From the NCBI GenBank assembly GCA_047967505.1, contig CM106539.1: DNA of 64,000 bases; one strand, written 5' to 3'. Positions 53,061 through 64,000 of this stretch are shown here, piece after piece. Position 1 is the stretch's first letter, and each line of letters starts with the position of its first letter. The position numbers and the translations under genes were made by a program. The notes under the pieces were generated by a model. It worked only from the letters and a program-made list of their open reading frames with translations, did no database searches and had not been told where the DNA came from. The stretch is from Dipteris shenzhenensis (taxonomy: Eukaryota > Polypodiophyta > Polypodiopsida > Gleicheniales).

Positions 53061-55340
53061 TAAACATGGTGCAAAAAATGTACTCAAAGTGTGTGAAATC
53101 ACTATCTGAATCAACTGCAAAACATTGACTGTATCAAGTGAAATCTAAACTATCGGTTGAAGATAGAGCTATAATATACATCTCAATCTATTACAAGGCT
53201 TGTGGCGAATGATGTGGGGAATAGCCATGAGGCTTTACAAGGCTTGAAATAAAGTGCATAATGCTGAAAAATAGCCAAATAGGCTTTACAATGATGGCAT
53301 GTGTGAAAAATCAAATCATGTGTTGTCTACCCACTGAACAATCAGTCAAAGTCTTTGAACACTCTGAAGTTTTCTCACTAAATTGTGTACGTCAGGTTTC
53401 AGGTAATGTGATGATGTGAAACCGCATGTGAGCGAAGGGACTAACTCCAAGTAGGAACTATCTAGGAATTTTTTAGCATGGCTCGATTGGCTGCTTTGGA
53501 GTTTTCTCCACTATGGATGATCTAATCTACTCTGAACTAGATCTAGACCAACTATCGAGCAATGAAAAAGCAGCAAATAATTCCTTTTCTTTCTTCGTTT
53601 TAGGTGTTGGATTAGTTGTCAATGTAGAAACTGATATGCATGTAGGAAGTGGATTTGTCAAAAGATTGTGATACTTGGGCCGAAATATGCGCATGATGTG
53701 GCGAGCGCGTAGAGCACAAAAATGCGAGCAATTTTTCTTTTTGGATCACCCTCAAATTCTTCTTAGGTCAAGAGATACGGCTTGATCTAAGTGGATGTCT
53801 TTTCCTTTTTTTGGCAGGGAGAGAGCGGCATGAACTTTTGCTCTAGTTCAAGACTTTGTGATAATATGATGAGCAGCTATAATGAGGATCATTAAAGGGT
53901 GGGGCCAAAAGGGTGAAAATGATGATGTGGCCATTGTGTTCATATGCAAGGGTGTGCTTATCGAGGGGTGTGCCTCTGGGCCACTTTGTTATGAGGTAAC
54001 AACTGGGTGCGAGTTGGGTGCACATGAAGTGTACACAATGTGCCTGGCAGGAGGTTAGTGTGCCTGGCTGGCAGGAGGTCAGTGTGCCTAGCAAGGGTCA
54101 GTGCCACATGACAATAGATGATGAGGTGGTAGTGCTGACTATGCACTGATGAGATTGCAGTTGATCGTCATTGATGAGGTGGTAGTTGATTGGTCAAAGT
54201 CGACTTGGCTTTGTTGACATGATAGTGATGCCAGCTGATGACATGGCCCAAGTGACGTGGTAGATAGGGTCCAGGTGTCACTGATGATGACATGTTGGTA
54301 GGATAAGGTGTTGATGTGGCATGCTTCTCGAAGAGATGACGTGGTAGGATAAGAGAGGTGGCCACATGGCAGATAAGATAGGGGTGACACGTGTGGTTTT
54401 CTTGACTAGCCCCCCCTTGTGTGGTTACCTTGGGATAAGGCTCCTGCCACATGTCATTTGATCGAAATCTTTTAGATTTTGACAGAATCTAAGAAGATTC
54501 CATTTAGGGCAATGGATTTCGTCATCCTTCCCGGTTGTGTAATGGTCGTTCGATTTTCAATGCTAGGAGATGGAGGGCCGTTGCATGCGCACCGTGGAGG
54601 TGCCTTGCCGTTGTAGTAGCTGATAGCCAGTGCAGTGTTTGCAATCGGATGTCTTTGATGGCCATAGGTGATGTGGCTGGAGGTATCAATGGCGACACCG
54701 ATGGAGATGGGCTTAGCTTCTATGAGGCATAGGTCTCCACCCTACAACTCGGAGAGGGATGGTTGTAAGTGCTGGTTGGAGCACTGCAAGTAACTCCTGA
54801 GTCATAGCTTGATAGATTTGTTGGCCGTGGAGCCTATTGTTGGCAGAGTTGACGTAGTGTAGAAGGTGTCACAGGAGGCTTTATGGCCAAGAGCATTGGC
54901 TGTGTTGGCGCTGAAGATGGCAAGCCATCTATCATTTGTGAGGCCTCCTTTAAGCCCCCCCCCCCTGATTTGAGCTCCTTGAACTTTTTGTGTTGATAAT
55001 GTCACATTGTTGTAGGTGCGCCTTAGGAGCTTTGGAGAAATTCTCTCTTTTTTCGAAACTCTCTCTCTCACAGAAATATATTTTGAATCTCTCAAGAACA
55101 AATGAACGGAAATATTTCACAAGGAGAACAAAAATGAATGGAGTGAAGATTAACGAAAATCTCACAAATCACTCAAGAACTCTCAATGAATGGAATTTCT
55201 CTCAAACGGACAGAATTCTCTTACCAATGGACGGAAATTCTTCACTAAACGGAGGTGAATGGAGTAAGCTCGCAATCACTAGAGAACTCTCAATCTCTCA
55301 ATCTCTCACACAAGGATCGCAATGCCTCAGCAGAAGGCAA
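53061..55340 (-). other. Leader-like and unassigned DNA between gag and a primer site
   Basis: If the gag at 51983-53060 and the LTR at 55357 belong together, this is an unusually long leader of about 2.3 kb or holds another insertion. It has G/T-rich plus-strand stretches with repeats near 54047-54104 (three copies of GTGTGCCTGGCAGGAGG or close variants). TGATGAGGTGGTAG-like words recur at 54120-54340. No gene is recognised. Confidence 0.4.
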
Positions 55341-55356
55341 GGGAGCTCTGATACCA
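55341..55356 (-). promoter_or_regulatory. Primer binding site, minus-strand copia
   Basis: The minus strand reads TGGTATCAGAGCTCCC, the initiator-Met tRNA type, directly next to the LTR-like sequence on its right. Confidence 0.8.
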
Positions 55357-55908
55357 TGACAAAATATTAAAAGGGGAGAGGAGAAGAGTGGAGATGAGGA
55401 GGGAGAGGTCACAGCTAGAGAGCACACCACAAATGACTGACTGTACACTAGATTTAGTTTAAAATGTAGAATATATAAAGGCCCTTTTACGGTTAGGGTT
55501 AGGGCATCTAGTCCTTTCCTTTATAGCACTCTATTGGGTTAGTGCTATGCATATATGATCACATGATGTTGAGATGTTTTCTCAACAAGATTGTGTTGAA
55601 ACAATAACAAAAGACCATACCAAAGATGGTAAACATAGGCCAAAATGGAGATGGCAAAACAAGACCGTATTGAAGACGGTAGATCACACTGAAGGTGATA
55701 GAGCCATGTTGAAGGTGACTGGTGGCGCTAAAGGCAACAAATCGCACTGAAGGCAATAAGAGCTCTAATGTTCGGAAAGGGTCACACTGGAGGTGACAAG
55801 TGCAATACTGGAGATAGCAATGCATGGTGATCGGCCATGAAAATATACTCTAAACTGCTGATGAAGATGATAGCAGAAGATGCCCAACCGGGATGTGAAG
55901 TCCTGTCA
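55357..55908 (-). repeat. Probable 5' LTR of a minus-strand copia element
   Basis: Its inner end TGTCA abuts the primer site. The outer end is inferred at 55908, where the minus strand begins TGACAGGACTTC, giving inverted ends TGACA/TGTCA. A TATA-like TTTATATATTC lies near 55467-55477. The length would be 552 bp. No second copy is in the window, so the outer border is uncertain. Confidence 0.5.
55605..55830. repeat. Imperfect repeats of small self-complementary units
   Basis: Units of about 20-25 bases follow each other: ACCATACCAAAGATGGT, ACCGTATTGAAGACGGT, ATCACACTGAAGGTGAT, GTCACACTGGAGGTGAC and others. In the best units the first and last five bases are complementary. Confidence 0.75.
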
Positions 55909-57230
55909 CAACTCACATAGAAGGATATACATGTGTGGTCAGTAAAAATGAGATCTCAAGAAAGTTAAATTAATGATACAAAAATATGGCAGTGAGAAAG
56001 AGTCATTGTTACATTCCCTCTGTCGTCGAAAATCCAATCACCCTCAACTAGCAACAAGTTACATAGGAATATTGCATTGTAAAAATTCCTTGCTTGAATT
56101 AATGAACAAGAATAGTGCCATGTAAATGCATATAGCATGAGTGTACTATGCGACTTGAAAAAGAAAGATAATAGCATAAAGAAAATTTATAATCATATTG
56201 CCATTGGAGTTGAAACTCTCAATAGCCTTGAATTTCAAGGACTATCCTCTGTCACCAATTTGTGAAGTACTTATAATGTTCTTGGGCTTGGATTACCAAT
56301 ATCTTTGTAAATCAAAAGTAGATTGTTTGTATTCCTCAACCACTTCAAAGATAGCTTTCACTTTTGCCGTCCTTTTATCATTTGTAGATTTTCCAAGATT
56401 TTGCCCTTTTTCTTCCCTAAGAGAACAATCCAAAATTCTCTTGATATAACTGAATTTGATAAGAGTAATCAGCATGATACTGCCCATCCACCACTTGTAT
56501 TAGTAGTAGGATAATCCAAAACTTCAGTAGATACTTTCTATTATCTTGAGAGTAATGTATAAGACATGAGCCTTACTTTACTTACATGTAATCAATTACC
56601 ATCGATGAAATTTGCGATCCTCCGTCACCGGTTTTGTGACTCCTAAACTCAGCGGAATCGATTTTTAAAAAATCAAGGATGATGTAAAAAATTGGACGCT
56701 TTTAGTAGCAATGTATAATAGATTTCAACTTTCAAGAGCTCCTTATGCTCCTTTTTCATTGTTGTTGAATAATAGAGTATCATTTAAGAAAAGTATGCCA
56801 GCACATAAATTGTACTTCTTGATTTATTTATTTAGTTATTTATTTTTGGCTCTTCATACGCTAGAAAACTATCAAATACTCATCAAGTTCCTTTAGCACT
56901 GATAGACTGTCCCATCTTTTGCTCTTTTGCTTTTCCAAAAATTTGTGAGCCCCATCACATCAAATACTCAACCCTTATTTCTTATACTTGGTGCTAAGAT
57001 GGTCGAGTTGCTTTCTGTCTGATGCAACATCTTGTGATGATTTGAATCCAACTTGAAATTTCTTTTTCCTTGGACAAATCTTAGTCTATTCCAATGATAT
57101 CTGTGTCTTTCCTTTTTGAAATCAGACCAAATCTTTCACCATTGTCCCTCTTTTCCTCAAACCTTTTCACTAGAGGAATAATTTCTTTGAAGTGTTTGGA
57201 TTAAAATGCTTGATTTCATCACGAAGAGTT
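55909..57230. other. AT-rich DNA, no gene recognised
   Basis: I see only short ORFs and no element ends. The phrase TGTGACTCCTAAACTCAG near 56636 recurs as CGTGACTCCTAAACTCAG near 57303. Confidence 0.45.
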
Positions 57231-57319
57231 CCAATTTGGCCACGAGATGCTTACGTGCTTGCTCTTGTGGCATCTTCTTCTATCTCGAAGTCTAATGATA
57301 CTCGTGACTCCTAAACTCA

Positions 57320-57830
57320 GTGTTTTCTTTTTTGTCTTCTGAGATGATTTATTTCTTCTCTGAACTTGAGTTTCCTGATCTTCATCACCATAATCCCATA
57401 ACATATTTTCCATACCAAAAAAAGGCAAAAAGGCTTTGTCTGCTTACATCTTTTTCCGGGGCTGATTCTTGGAGGCATGATTCTCATTACGCTCCTTCGT
57501 CCCATGCCTTCTATGGTCTGAACCTATCCTTGAACCTTGCAAAATATTAGATACCTCCTTTGTAAATTTGCCTCCTTATTCCGCCTTAAAGGAATCAAAA
57601 GTAATTGTTGAAGTTCTTGTACTTCCTTATCTCTTTCCATATCTGTATATTGGGGAACTTTATCCATCTCTATCACTACCTCTGAATGCTTGGAAGTCTT
57701 TCGTGGGCTCGTGGTGATGGTCTCTTTGGTTGCCAGGGTTACTTTCTTGGTTGCCCCTCCTTTTGAGTCGATGGTCGACTATATATCAATCTCGGCATCA
57801 TCATCAATATCATCATCATCCCCAGCAACA
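57320..57830 (-). pseudogene. Decayed acidic/basic ORF, unrecognised
   Basis: The minus strand reads DDDDIDDDAEIDI, a stop, then KGGATKKVTLATKETITTSP, SEVVIEMDKVPQYTDMERD and KEVQELQQLLLIPLRRNKEA. A further stop precedes a basic stretch (MGRRSVMRIMPPRISPGKRC) in the next frame. It looks like an eroded coding region, perhaps gag-like. No domain is recognised. Confidence 0.35.
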
Positions 57831-58105
57831 GAAAGATATCAGGATGGATGAGGCAGTGGAGGCATGAAGTTGGCAATAGAGTGTTGTCGGCCACTCAGAG
57901 GTGCGGTCCTGGCACGTCTCCTAGTCGTAGCTCTGCGTCTAACCAGGGCTACTGTGACCCCTGTCAGTCGGGCTCCGACTCTAAACAAGGAGGGGATATC
58001 TCCAAGTGCGATCAATGTGTCGACCCTCTATCTGAGCTGTCTGGTCACGGGCTCCAAGTCACAGTCATGTCAAGGCCTCTGCTCATTGGGGTCCATGTGA
58101 TCTAG

Positions 58106-59526
58106 CTAAAAGAACTTCATGATAGAGCTCTGAGAGGGATCAACCGAGGAAGACGTATGCTCCTGTCTCCGTGCTCGGAGTATCCTCTCGCGGTGTCTAA
58201 GTGCCTCATGAATGAAACCTGCCAAACACCGCTGGTCTGGGTAGGAGAGGAAACAGGTTAAAATCCCATAACTATCCCTGAAGAGGCAGTGGAAACGTCC
58301 TCGATCTCATAGTACACAGGACACTTGAAGATGAAATGCTCCTCTGTCTCAACCTCCTGTATGTCAGACAGTGTGCATATGCGCCGCTCCCTGGGTAGTC
58401 GCTCTGCTCTACCGCTCTTGATGCGAAGTCTATGTGAAGAGACCTGGAACTGCTGCCCAAGAGAAATCCTCAGCGAGTGGGGTAGGTGAATCTGTGTGTA
58501 TCCTGGTGGGTCAATGAAACCCTCCGCTGTGATATGTAAGAAGTGATCTCTGTAGAAGCTAAGCTTCACTGGGAATTCACTCGGTTCCAACTAGGTCCGA
58601 AAAGAGTGTAGCTGTAGTAGATCCTCACGGATAACCTGGTTGACCTCGTGTGATAAGAGGGAAGAAAACAGAGCATCCATGCTATACTGGAAGGGAGGTA
58701 GTCTATCCATGTGGAGCCCCAGTCGCTCAAACCATCTCTCTGTATGTGCATACCAGCACCTCTGATCTCCTCTTGCTACAAGTGCCATAGAACAGGATAG
58801 AGCTATGCATGGTAGCCTGCTACACCCCGAGGTATAATCCCCATATTCCCTAACTCGGTACAGATATGTGATGACCTGAAATTAAGCATCTAGCTGTAAA
58901 GAGAGTGACCCAAACTCAGCCTGAATGATCTGGTGAGGAATGCATGACTTACCACGAATCATCCGTGATAACATGAGAACCTGTAGCCGCTCCACACAGG
59001 CCCACTCTGTATCCAACAAGTCTGGCCCCCAACAAGGGCTGCCGTACATCCCCGCTGGGCGAGCCAAGGAGTCAAAAAGAAACCCCTTGGTATGTGGATC
59101 CTAAAAGTGTGGCGGAAGCACTGCCTCTCTAGCCTGGCCTATGAGGCATACGCTCTACCCAAGCGTGCCTACATCGCGGGTCTCATAGTGAAGCTCGGTC
59201 CGAAGAAGATAACCCCAAGATAAGTGTATGATGAAACTATCTCAACAGATGACCCCGCAAATGTGAACTACTCCTGACGCATAATGGCTCGAGATGTATT
59301 GAAGATCATGACCTTAGTTTTACCCAGGTTGACCTTCAAATCATGAGACTCACAAAAGGACTATAGTGTATCTAGGTGTCTCTGAAGCCCCTCTACTGAG
59401 GAAGACAAGAGAGCCACGTCATCTGCATAGAGCAAAATCTGGATCAGCGTGCCCGCAAGATAGCAACCTACACCCCCCTGTGTCTGCATCACTGTCTCAA
59501 GCTCGTCAATGTAGATACGCTACGTG
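58106..59526 (-). pseudogene. LINE reverse transcriptase, second half and C-terminus
   Basis: Minus strand: YIDELETVMQTQGGVGCYLA, LIQILLYADDVALLSSSVEG (the YADD active site near 59430), DLKVNLGKTKVMIFN, YTYLGVIFFGPSFTMR, then a C-terminal part with RPAGMYGSPCWGPD, EWACVERLQVLMLSRMIRG and RLRIKSGRAERLPRERRICTL. It ends with DQRCLAGFIHEALRHRERIL and a stop at 58106. It is broken by TAG and TGA codons and a frameshift near 58260. In active LINEs this domain copies the element RNA at the target site. Confidence 0.8.
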
Positions 59527-60412
59527 AATATCGTAGACTGGTACGGAGGAAGAAACTAGACTTCGTTCGTCGAAACAAGGAGGAGCTACTGAACATTTTG
59601 TTTAGTAACAACTCTAAGGACTTCTGGCGGAGATTTCTAGGATGGTCCCCTCCGCCACTCACTGACACCCAGATTTGGTTTGATTATGCACGCACACTTT
59701 ATGACATCCCAAATGAGCCAGTCCCTAACCTCTCACACATGCCTCGTCTCACATCTTGCACCCTCTTCACTAGAGGAGGGGTAAAGGATGCCATACTGAA
59801 ACTTCATAATGGCTGAGTGAAGGATCATGAAGGGCTATGCACTGAGTTCATTGCATATGGGATTAACCTCCTAGCCCCGATCTTAGCAAAGCTTTTTAAT
59901 GAAGCGGTTTGTTTGGGATTTCCACACACTTGGACCATTAACACTATCTCACCCATCCACAAGGCAGGGATCCCATGAGCCTGGAGAACTACAGGACCAT
60001 TATGATTGGACATGTCATGTCCAAGATTTATGCATCAGTACTTGACTCTGAGGTTAGCAGACTTGCAGAGTGTTGAGGACTTAGAGCAGCAGGATAGGTC
60101 GGATTTCGGCGTGATCATGGAACCATGGACCACATTCTCACGCTCAGATGTATCATCGAGGAGGTGAGGTCACGGAAGCAGAGGGTTTATTGTTGCTTTG
60201 TGGATTTTCGCAAGGCATTTGACACGGTCCCGAGAGCTCGCCTCATACGACGCCTACAGGGTTTGGGTTATGACCAGGAGATCATTTGGGCTATCATGGC
60301 ACTTTACGAGAGTTTCTAGCAGAGTTCGAGCAAGATCCGGGTGGACAGACGAGATCATGAGTACTATCGGGATCAAGCAAGGGCGTCCTTTGTTGCCTAC
60401 CTTGTTTGGCCA
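59527..60412 (+). pseudogene. LINE reverse transcriptase, first half, inverted
   Basis: Plus strand: RKKLDFVRRNKEELLNILFS, DFWRRFLGWSPPPLTDTQIW, INLLAPILAKLFNEAVCLGF, HTWTINTISPIHKAG, then FRRDHGTMDHILTLRCIIEE, VYCCFVDFRKAFDTVPR (RT motif near 60190), LIRRLQGLGYDQEIIWAIMA and GIKQGRPLLPTLFG. The last motif is normally followed by YIDELE, which is found on the opposite strand at 59520. TGA codons and frameshifts near 59815, 59975, 60070-60100 and 60318 break it. Confidence 0.8.
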
Positions 60413-61140
60413 TCTATCCAAGAGCAAACAACTTCAACACTTACTACCTTTATTTATCTTTTGCCGAGACCTTAAATAAAAGCACATGCATCACCCTATG
60501 TTCTTCCTTACACAAAAATAGTGACAAACCCGCCTGCTTCCAGATGCCCATTAGTGTCCCCATTCCCCATCCTCTCCATGAACTCAGAGATTTTCTAGAT
60601 TTCTCTCTTTATGTATTGGTCTCATTATGATTATGGCTCTTTTACATATTCGTCATGGGAGTTGATGCCTATATAAGGGCTCACCCCTTCAGCTCATTGT
60701 ATCAGATTCTTTCAGTCTCATAGACCCTTCGGACTTTCGAAGACTTTTAGTAAACTTTCTTTCTTTCACCTCATGCACTAGATTGTATGGATGCTGTGGC
60801 CATGAACAAAGTATGTGATTGATGGAAAGCAAAGCAGACTATATAGTATGTATGTGTTTCGCAGCCGGGTGTAGCCGGGTATTTTGTGTGTTCAACATTA
60901 TGAGTTCCGGCTAGGCTATATGGGCCTAGTCATTTTTTGCTCAGCTGACTGTTTTGGTGCCCCCACGAAGGTTTTGTGAAAACTCTTCAGTGTGCAAAGA
61001 AGAATAAAGAAGGAAGGAGCCTTGTGAAAAGATCTTTTCAAGGATGGTGTACTTAATCCTTTTCAGTGTGTGCAAAAGAAGAATAATAAGCGGCCAAGTC
61101 AAGACTCCCACGGGTTAAGAAAGAAGATAATAAACAAGGA
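60413..61140 (+). other. Retroelement LTR/leader-like DNA
   Basis: A TATA-like CTATATAAGGGCTCACCCC lies at 60669-60687. About 290 bases later is TGGTGCCCCCACGAAGG (60954-60970), then purine-rich leader DNA. This order resembles an LTR followed by a gypsy-type leader, but no paired LTR is visible. Confidence 0.3.
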
Positions 61141-61175
61141 AACCTCGTCAAGGAACCTAACTAGCCAGGTGTAAT

Positions 61176-61900
61176 TATGACCCAAGATTTTCCAGCCTGC
61201 CTGATGAGGATGCTTCCCAGTTTATGGAAAAGCTTGAGTTCACAGCAGCCCTGATCAAAGATAAAGCTGATCTTGATGTTCTCCTAAGGATATTGGTATT
61301 TTTCTTGCATGGAGAAGTAAAAGCATCGTTGCAAAACTATGTTTCTGCCTTCAGAAGCACTACCAACCCACCAAGAGACCTCAAGTTCGATTTAGCTCAC
61401 TACGCAAGAGCTTGGGATCCTAAAAAAGTATGGCATGATCTTCTAAACTTTGTGGAAGGATCACTACCTTGCTGACTTTGGAAGGCCAAGAGCAAGAGAA
61501 AATGGGAAATGAAGTGCTGCCAATCATGTTAAAAACCAATGTCAACATTTGATGATCTCTTGGGGTACAACGGAATATGGTGAATGAGCACACATTCAAC
61601 CCTCCCCATGTTATCTAGGCATGAAGCGTGTCTGCTTCTAGGATTCATTCACAACTTCCAGAGATTTGCATTGCAGCTCATGATGCACACATTCTCACCA
61701 ATTATGCCGTCACTATCACTTGGAGTGAGAATTGCCAGGTGGCAGTAGAGAGTGTGACCACTACACAAGTGAATGTCCAACTAGCAACTCGTCAACCAGC
61801 GCCAGTGACCTCTCTAGCCCAAGAGTGTGATCCCTTGAGATCTAATCTCAACACTTTGCAAGCAGAATGGGCAATCAAGCAAAGATGTGGTTGAGCAAAT
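61176..61900 (+). pseudogene. Short gag-like ORF remnants, unrecognised
   Basis: The plus strand reads EKLEFTAALIKDKADLDVLL, VKASLQNYVSAFRSTTNPPR and HYARAWDPKKVWHDLLNFVE (61224-61475), then after stops VQLATRQPAPVTSLAQECDP and NTLQAEWAIKQRCG (to 61894). No zinc knuckle or enzyme motif is seen. Its position after LTR-like DNA suggests a retroelement gag. Confidence 0.3.
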
Positions 61901-64000
61901 CCCTCCATACCCCCGATGAACACCCCAGGAAGTTGCCTCCCTACAAGGACCCAGAGATCCCAATGTGGCAGCAGGCTTGCAAGGCCCTGGAACAAGTCCG
62001 ACCAAATAACAAATCTAGCTAAGAGACCGCCCTAGCCCTAGCTTTGCTTGCCAGATTGAAGGCCCAACGCAGACTAGACAATCACATCGATGCCTGAAAG
62101 GGGCTGAGCCTCCATGGTCTCCTTGATCTTGAGGGACTGCTTGGGCTGCTCAGTTTGCTACGGCTAGCCCGGGCCTTCGCTCAGACTCGGCGCACTTAGA
62201 GATATTCCACATGCTAATGTGATCATGCTGACGCCAAGGCTTCTTAGCCACCTAGCCAACTAGTCGGCAGGTCTGCTGACCTGGCAGCCTGCTATACAAC
62301 TGACCAGGACCCCCTGCTGGTCAACCAGGATGGTCTGTTTGCCGACTAGATCCTGCCTTCTGGAGACTATAAGACACCCAAGACTACACCTTTCATGTTC
62401 AGATCCAGGGGTAACAGCAGCCCTTTGTACCCCTCCAATGTGGCCTCTTATCTGCAAACTTGCCCTAAACCAGGGCTCATGTGTGGGCTTGTGTTTGGGC
62501 AGTGGCGCAATGAATGGCCGACACCATGGCTGACTGTACATTGACAGTTCTGAACTAAAGGGTGGATGTCTGCATGCTGTCCATGTGGCAGGCTGTGAGC
62601 TCCCCACAAGACAGCCTCTCTCATCCTCCATTCTGCCCCTATCCTCCTACAGGTGTCACTCCCCCATGCTTTCCTCATTTGGGGGCTTACAAACGGGGAG
62701 TTGACCCTAATTCTTTGACATCATATCCCTTCTGCTGACCTAGCCGACCTGTTTGGTTGGCTGACCTGGGCTGCGGCCTATACATACCCCAACCAGCTCT
62801 CCATTTGGCCCTTTTGCCTGGCTCATCTCCAGACCCCAGCCCTGGGCACATTCTTGACCGAGGGTCCTACTTTTCCATGCCCATCCAGCCCTCTCTTGAG
62901 GGCATGTATGTATCCCAACCAAACCCTTCATGCTGTGCATCTCTTGCTGCCATGCCCATGTGGCACTCACGAATTGCGGCCACATGGCATCTTCACTCTC
63001 CCTGTCATCTTGCAGATGCCCTGCCCCCTTGTCCTCCTTACATGAGGGCTCACACATGGGGCGGTGACCCAACTCCAACAGATGGGAGATGAATTATGAG
63101 AGAAAAAACAAATATGGCATCAAAACATTTATGTCACGATTGATAAGTTCCAATGTCACAGTTAAACAAATTCACGGATCAGGTCATAGAACAAGACTCT
63201 CTTGATTTGAGTGAAGGTTTTCTTCCTGCGTTGCGCAGACACAATTTCATCCAAAAAGATGCCTTTTAAGCCCGCCCTTCGGAAGCTCTAAGCTCAGATC
63301 AAGCTCGTCAATTTTCCAAAATCAGGAGTGATGTAACATTTCTTCAGACTGCCCCAAAGCTTTACTTACTCTTGAGGTGTGTAACAGTTTATCTTCATAT
63401 GCTCATTTTGCATCTCGTACCAACAATTCAAACAAAGCAAATCAACTGTGGATAGGTACAAGACCTCAAGCACAAGTAATATAACAACCCTTGAGCTCCT
63501 TCAAAGCCTTTCCTTTTCATATTTTGCATCCATAAGCTTTCTATAAAGCTCACAGCCTGGTACAAGAAAAATCAGTGTTACTTCCCACAAATCTTCAAGA
63601 TGAGATCCCTATTCATGGATCTGACTTCCCCATCTTTGGAGCCGTTCCCCATGCCAGAGACTTGGCTACCCAAAGTCCCTCATTTGGGAACGTTAGCACT
63701 TGGGTCTGCTGCCTTGTTTCTGATTTTAATTCTATAGAATTTTGCAATAGAGCATCTCAAGTTTGAAGCGTTTGCTTGTCTTTGAATCTGTGAGCTGTGA
63801 AGAAGTTTCAAATCCACTCATTCTCAACCTTCGGTGTTCTGAAAATGACTTCAATTCAGCCTCACTGATCTCTATTTGCAGATCCTTATTTGGGCTCATC
63901 CCAAACTGTAGCTAATTCTCCTAGGAGAATTGCATGCATGTTGACAATCAAAAATGATCTAGAAATCGATATTATCAATAACAAAAAAGCGTAAACCACA
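61901..64000. other. C-rich then AT-rich DNA, no gene recognised
   Basis: From 62100 to 63090 the plus strand is C-rich with short ORFs. Phrases near 62640-62705 (GTGTCACTCCCCCATGC, GGGGGCTTACAAACGGGG) and 63015-63070 (CCTTACATGAGGGCTCACAC, GGGGCGGTGACCCA) are loosely alike. Beyond 63100 nothing was recognised. Confidence 0.4.

Larger units (their letters stand above)
57850..60412 (-). mobile_element. LINE (non-LTR retrotransposon) with inverted 5' segment
   Basis: The minus-strand part (about 57850-59526) holds the RT from YIDELE onward, the C-terminal region and a 3' tail. The plus-strand part (59527-60412) holds the region before that, up to LPTLFG. The two are adjacent in the protein family but head-to-head here, the structure made by twin priming. 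The element is 5'-truncated; no endonuclease is seen. No clear poly(A) tract was found at the left end. Confidence 0.75.

Noticed and set aside
55484-55504. GGTTAGGGTTAGGG as a possible internal telomere repeat
   Set aside because: Only two partial units, and the plant repeat is TTTAGGG; too short to mean anything.
57780-57830. CAT/GAT triplet run as the 3' tail of the LINE
   Set aside because: It is in frame with an acidic decayed ORF (DDDDIDDDAEID), so it more likely belongs to that coding remnant.
60954-60970. Gypsy-type primer binding site TGGTGCCCCCACGAAGG
   Set aside because: Plausible, but no LTR pair or gypsy gag was recognised around it; kept only as a note in the LTR/leader-like entry.
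62300-63090. A ~390-bp tandem duplication in the C-rich stretch
   Set aside because: Only short phrases resemble each other; no consistent alignment could be made by eye.
1-64000. tRNA, rRNA, CRISPR arrays, riboswitches or bacterial-type operons
   Set aside because: None seen; introns, LTR elements and CACTA elements show plant nuclear DNA.

Overview
The window is nuclear DNA of a land plant with a repeat-rich genome. It is almost entirely nested and broken transposable elements: a CACTA (En/Spm) family, several Ty1/copia lineages, a Ty3/gypsy element and a LINE. I see spliced transposase exons and retrotransposon primer sites matching initiator-Met tRNA, but no rRNA, tRNA, operon or CRISPR array. 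I cannot name the species. Many reading frames are broken by TAG or TGA codons that fit C-to-T decay of methylated cytosine.

Region 1 (1-6711) holds three damaged copies (A, B, C) of one CACTA family. They carry tnp2 transposase, DUF4218 and DUF4216 segments and arrays of a short TAGACGCGC-like subterminal repeat. A terminal fragment of a second, canonical CACTA family (4499-4956) sits between copies B and C. Region 2 (6712-11615) is mostly AT-rich DNA with no recognisable gene, plus a GC-richer island near 8.2-9.5 kb.

Region 3 (11616-23772) is the clearest nest. A minus-strand copia element is split by an end-to-end CACTA-family element (12706-19594). That element has inverted ends starting CACAACAA, a GCA target duplication, transposase exons on the plus strand and a second ORF on the minus strand. 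Removing it and one GCA rejoins the copia frame exactly. A further CACTA fragment (copy D) abuts the copia gag. Region 4 (23800-28317) holds decayed coiled-coil ORFs I cannot assign.

Region 5 (28323-34243) is a young, nearly intact copia element. Its 180-bp LTRs differ at one base and its single gag-pol frame has two nonsense codons. Its right flank, and possibly its left, is a Ty3/gypsy element (34244-36600). Region 6 (36709-44564) has two copies of another copia lineage in opposite orientation. Between them lie exon-like ORFs of an unrecognised gene, a 60-bp coding minisatellite and a solo LTR.

Region 7 (44565-55908) holds two elements of a long-LTR copia lineage. One is truncated; the other is fused in frame to the RNase H and 3' LTR of the region 5 family. 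A minus-strand copia gag and a probable 5' LTR follow. Region 8 (55909-64000) contains a decayed acidic ORF, a LINE whose 5' part is inverted as in twin priming, and retroelement-like DNA without clear genes. No ordinary cellular gene is convincingly complete; the best candidate is the spliced ORF at 40013-40929.
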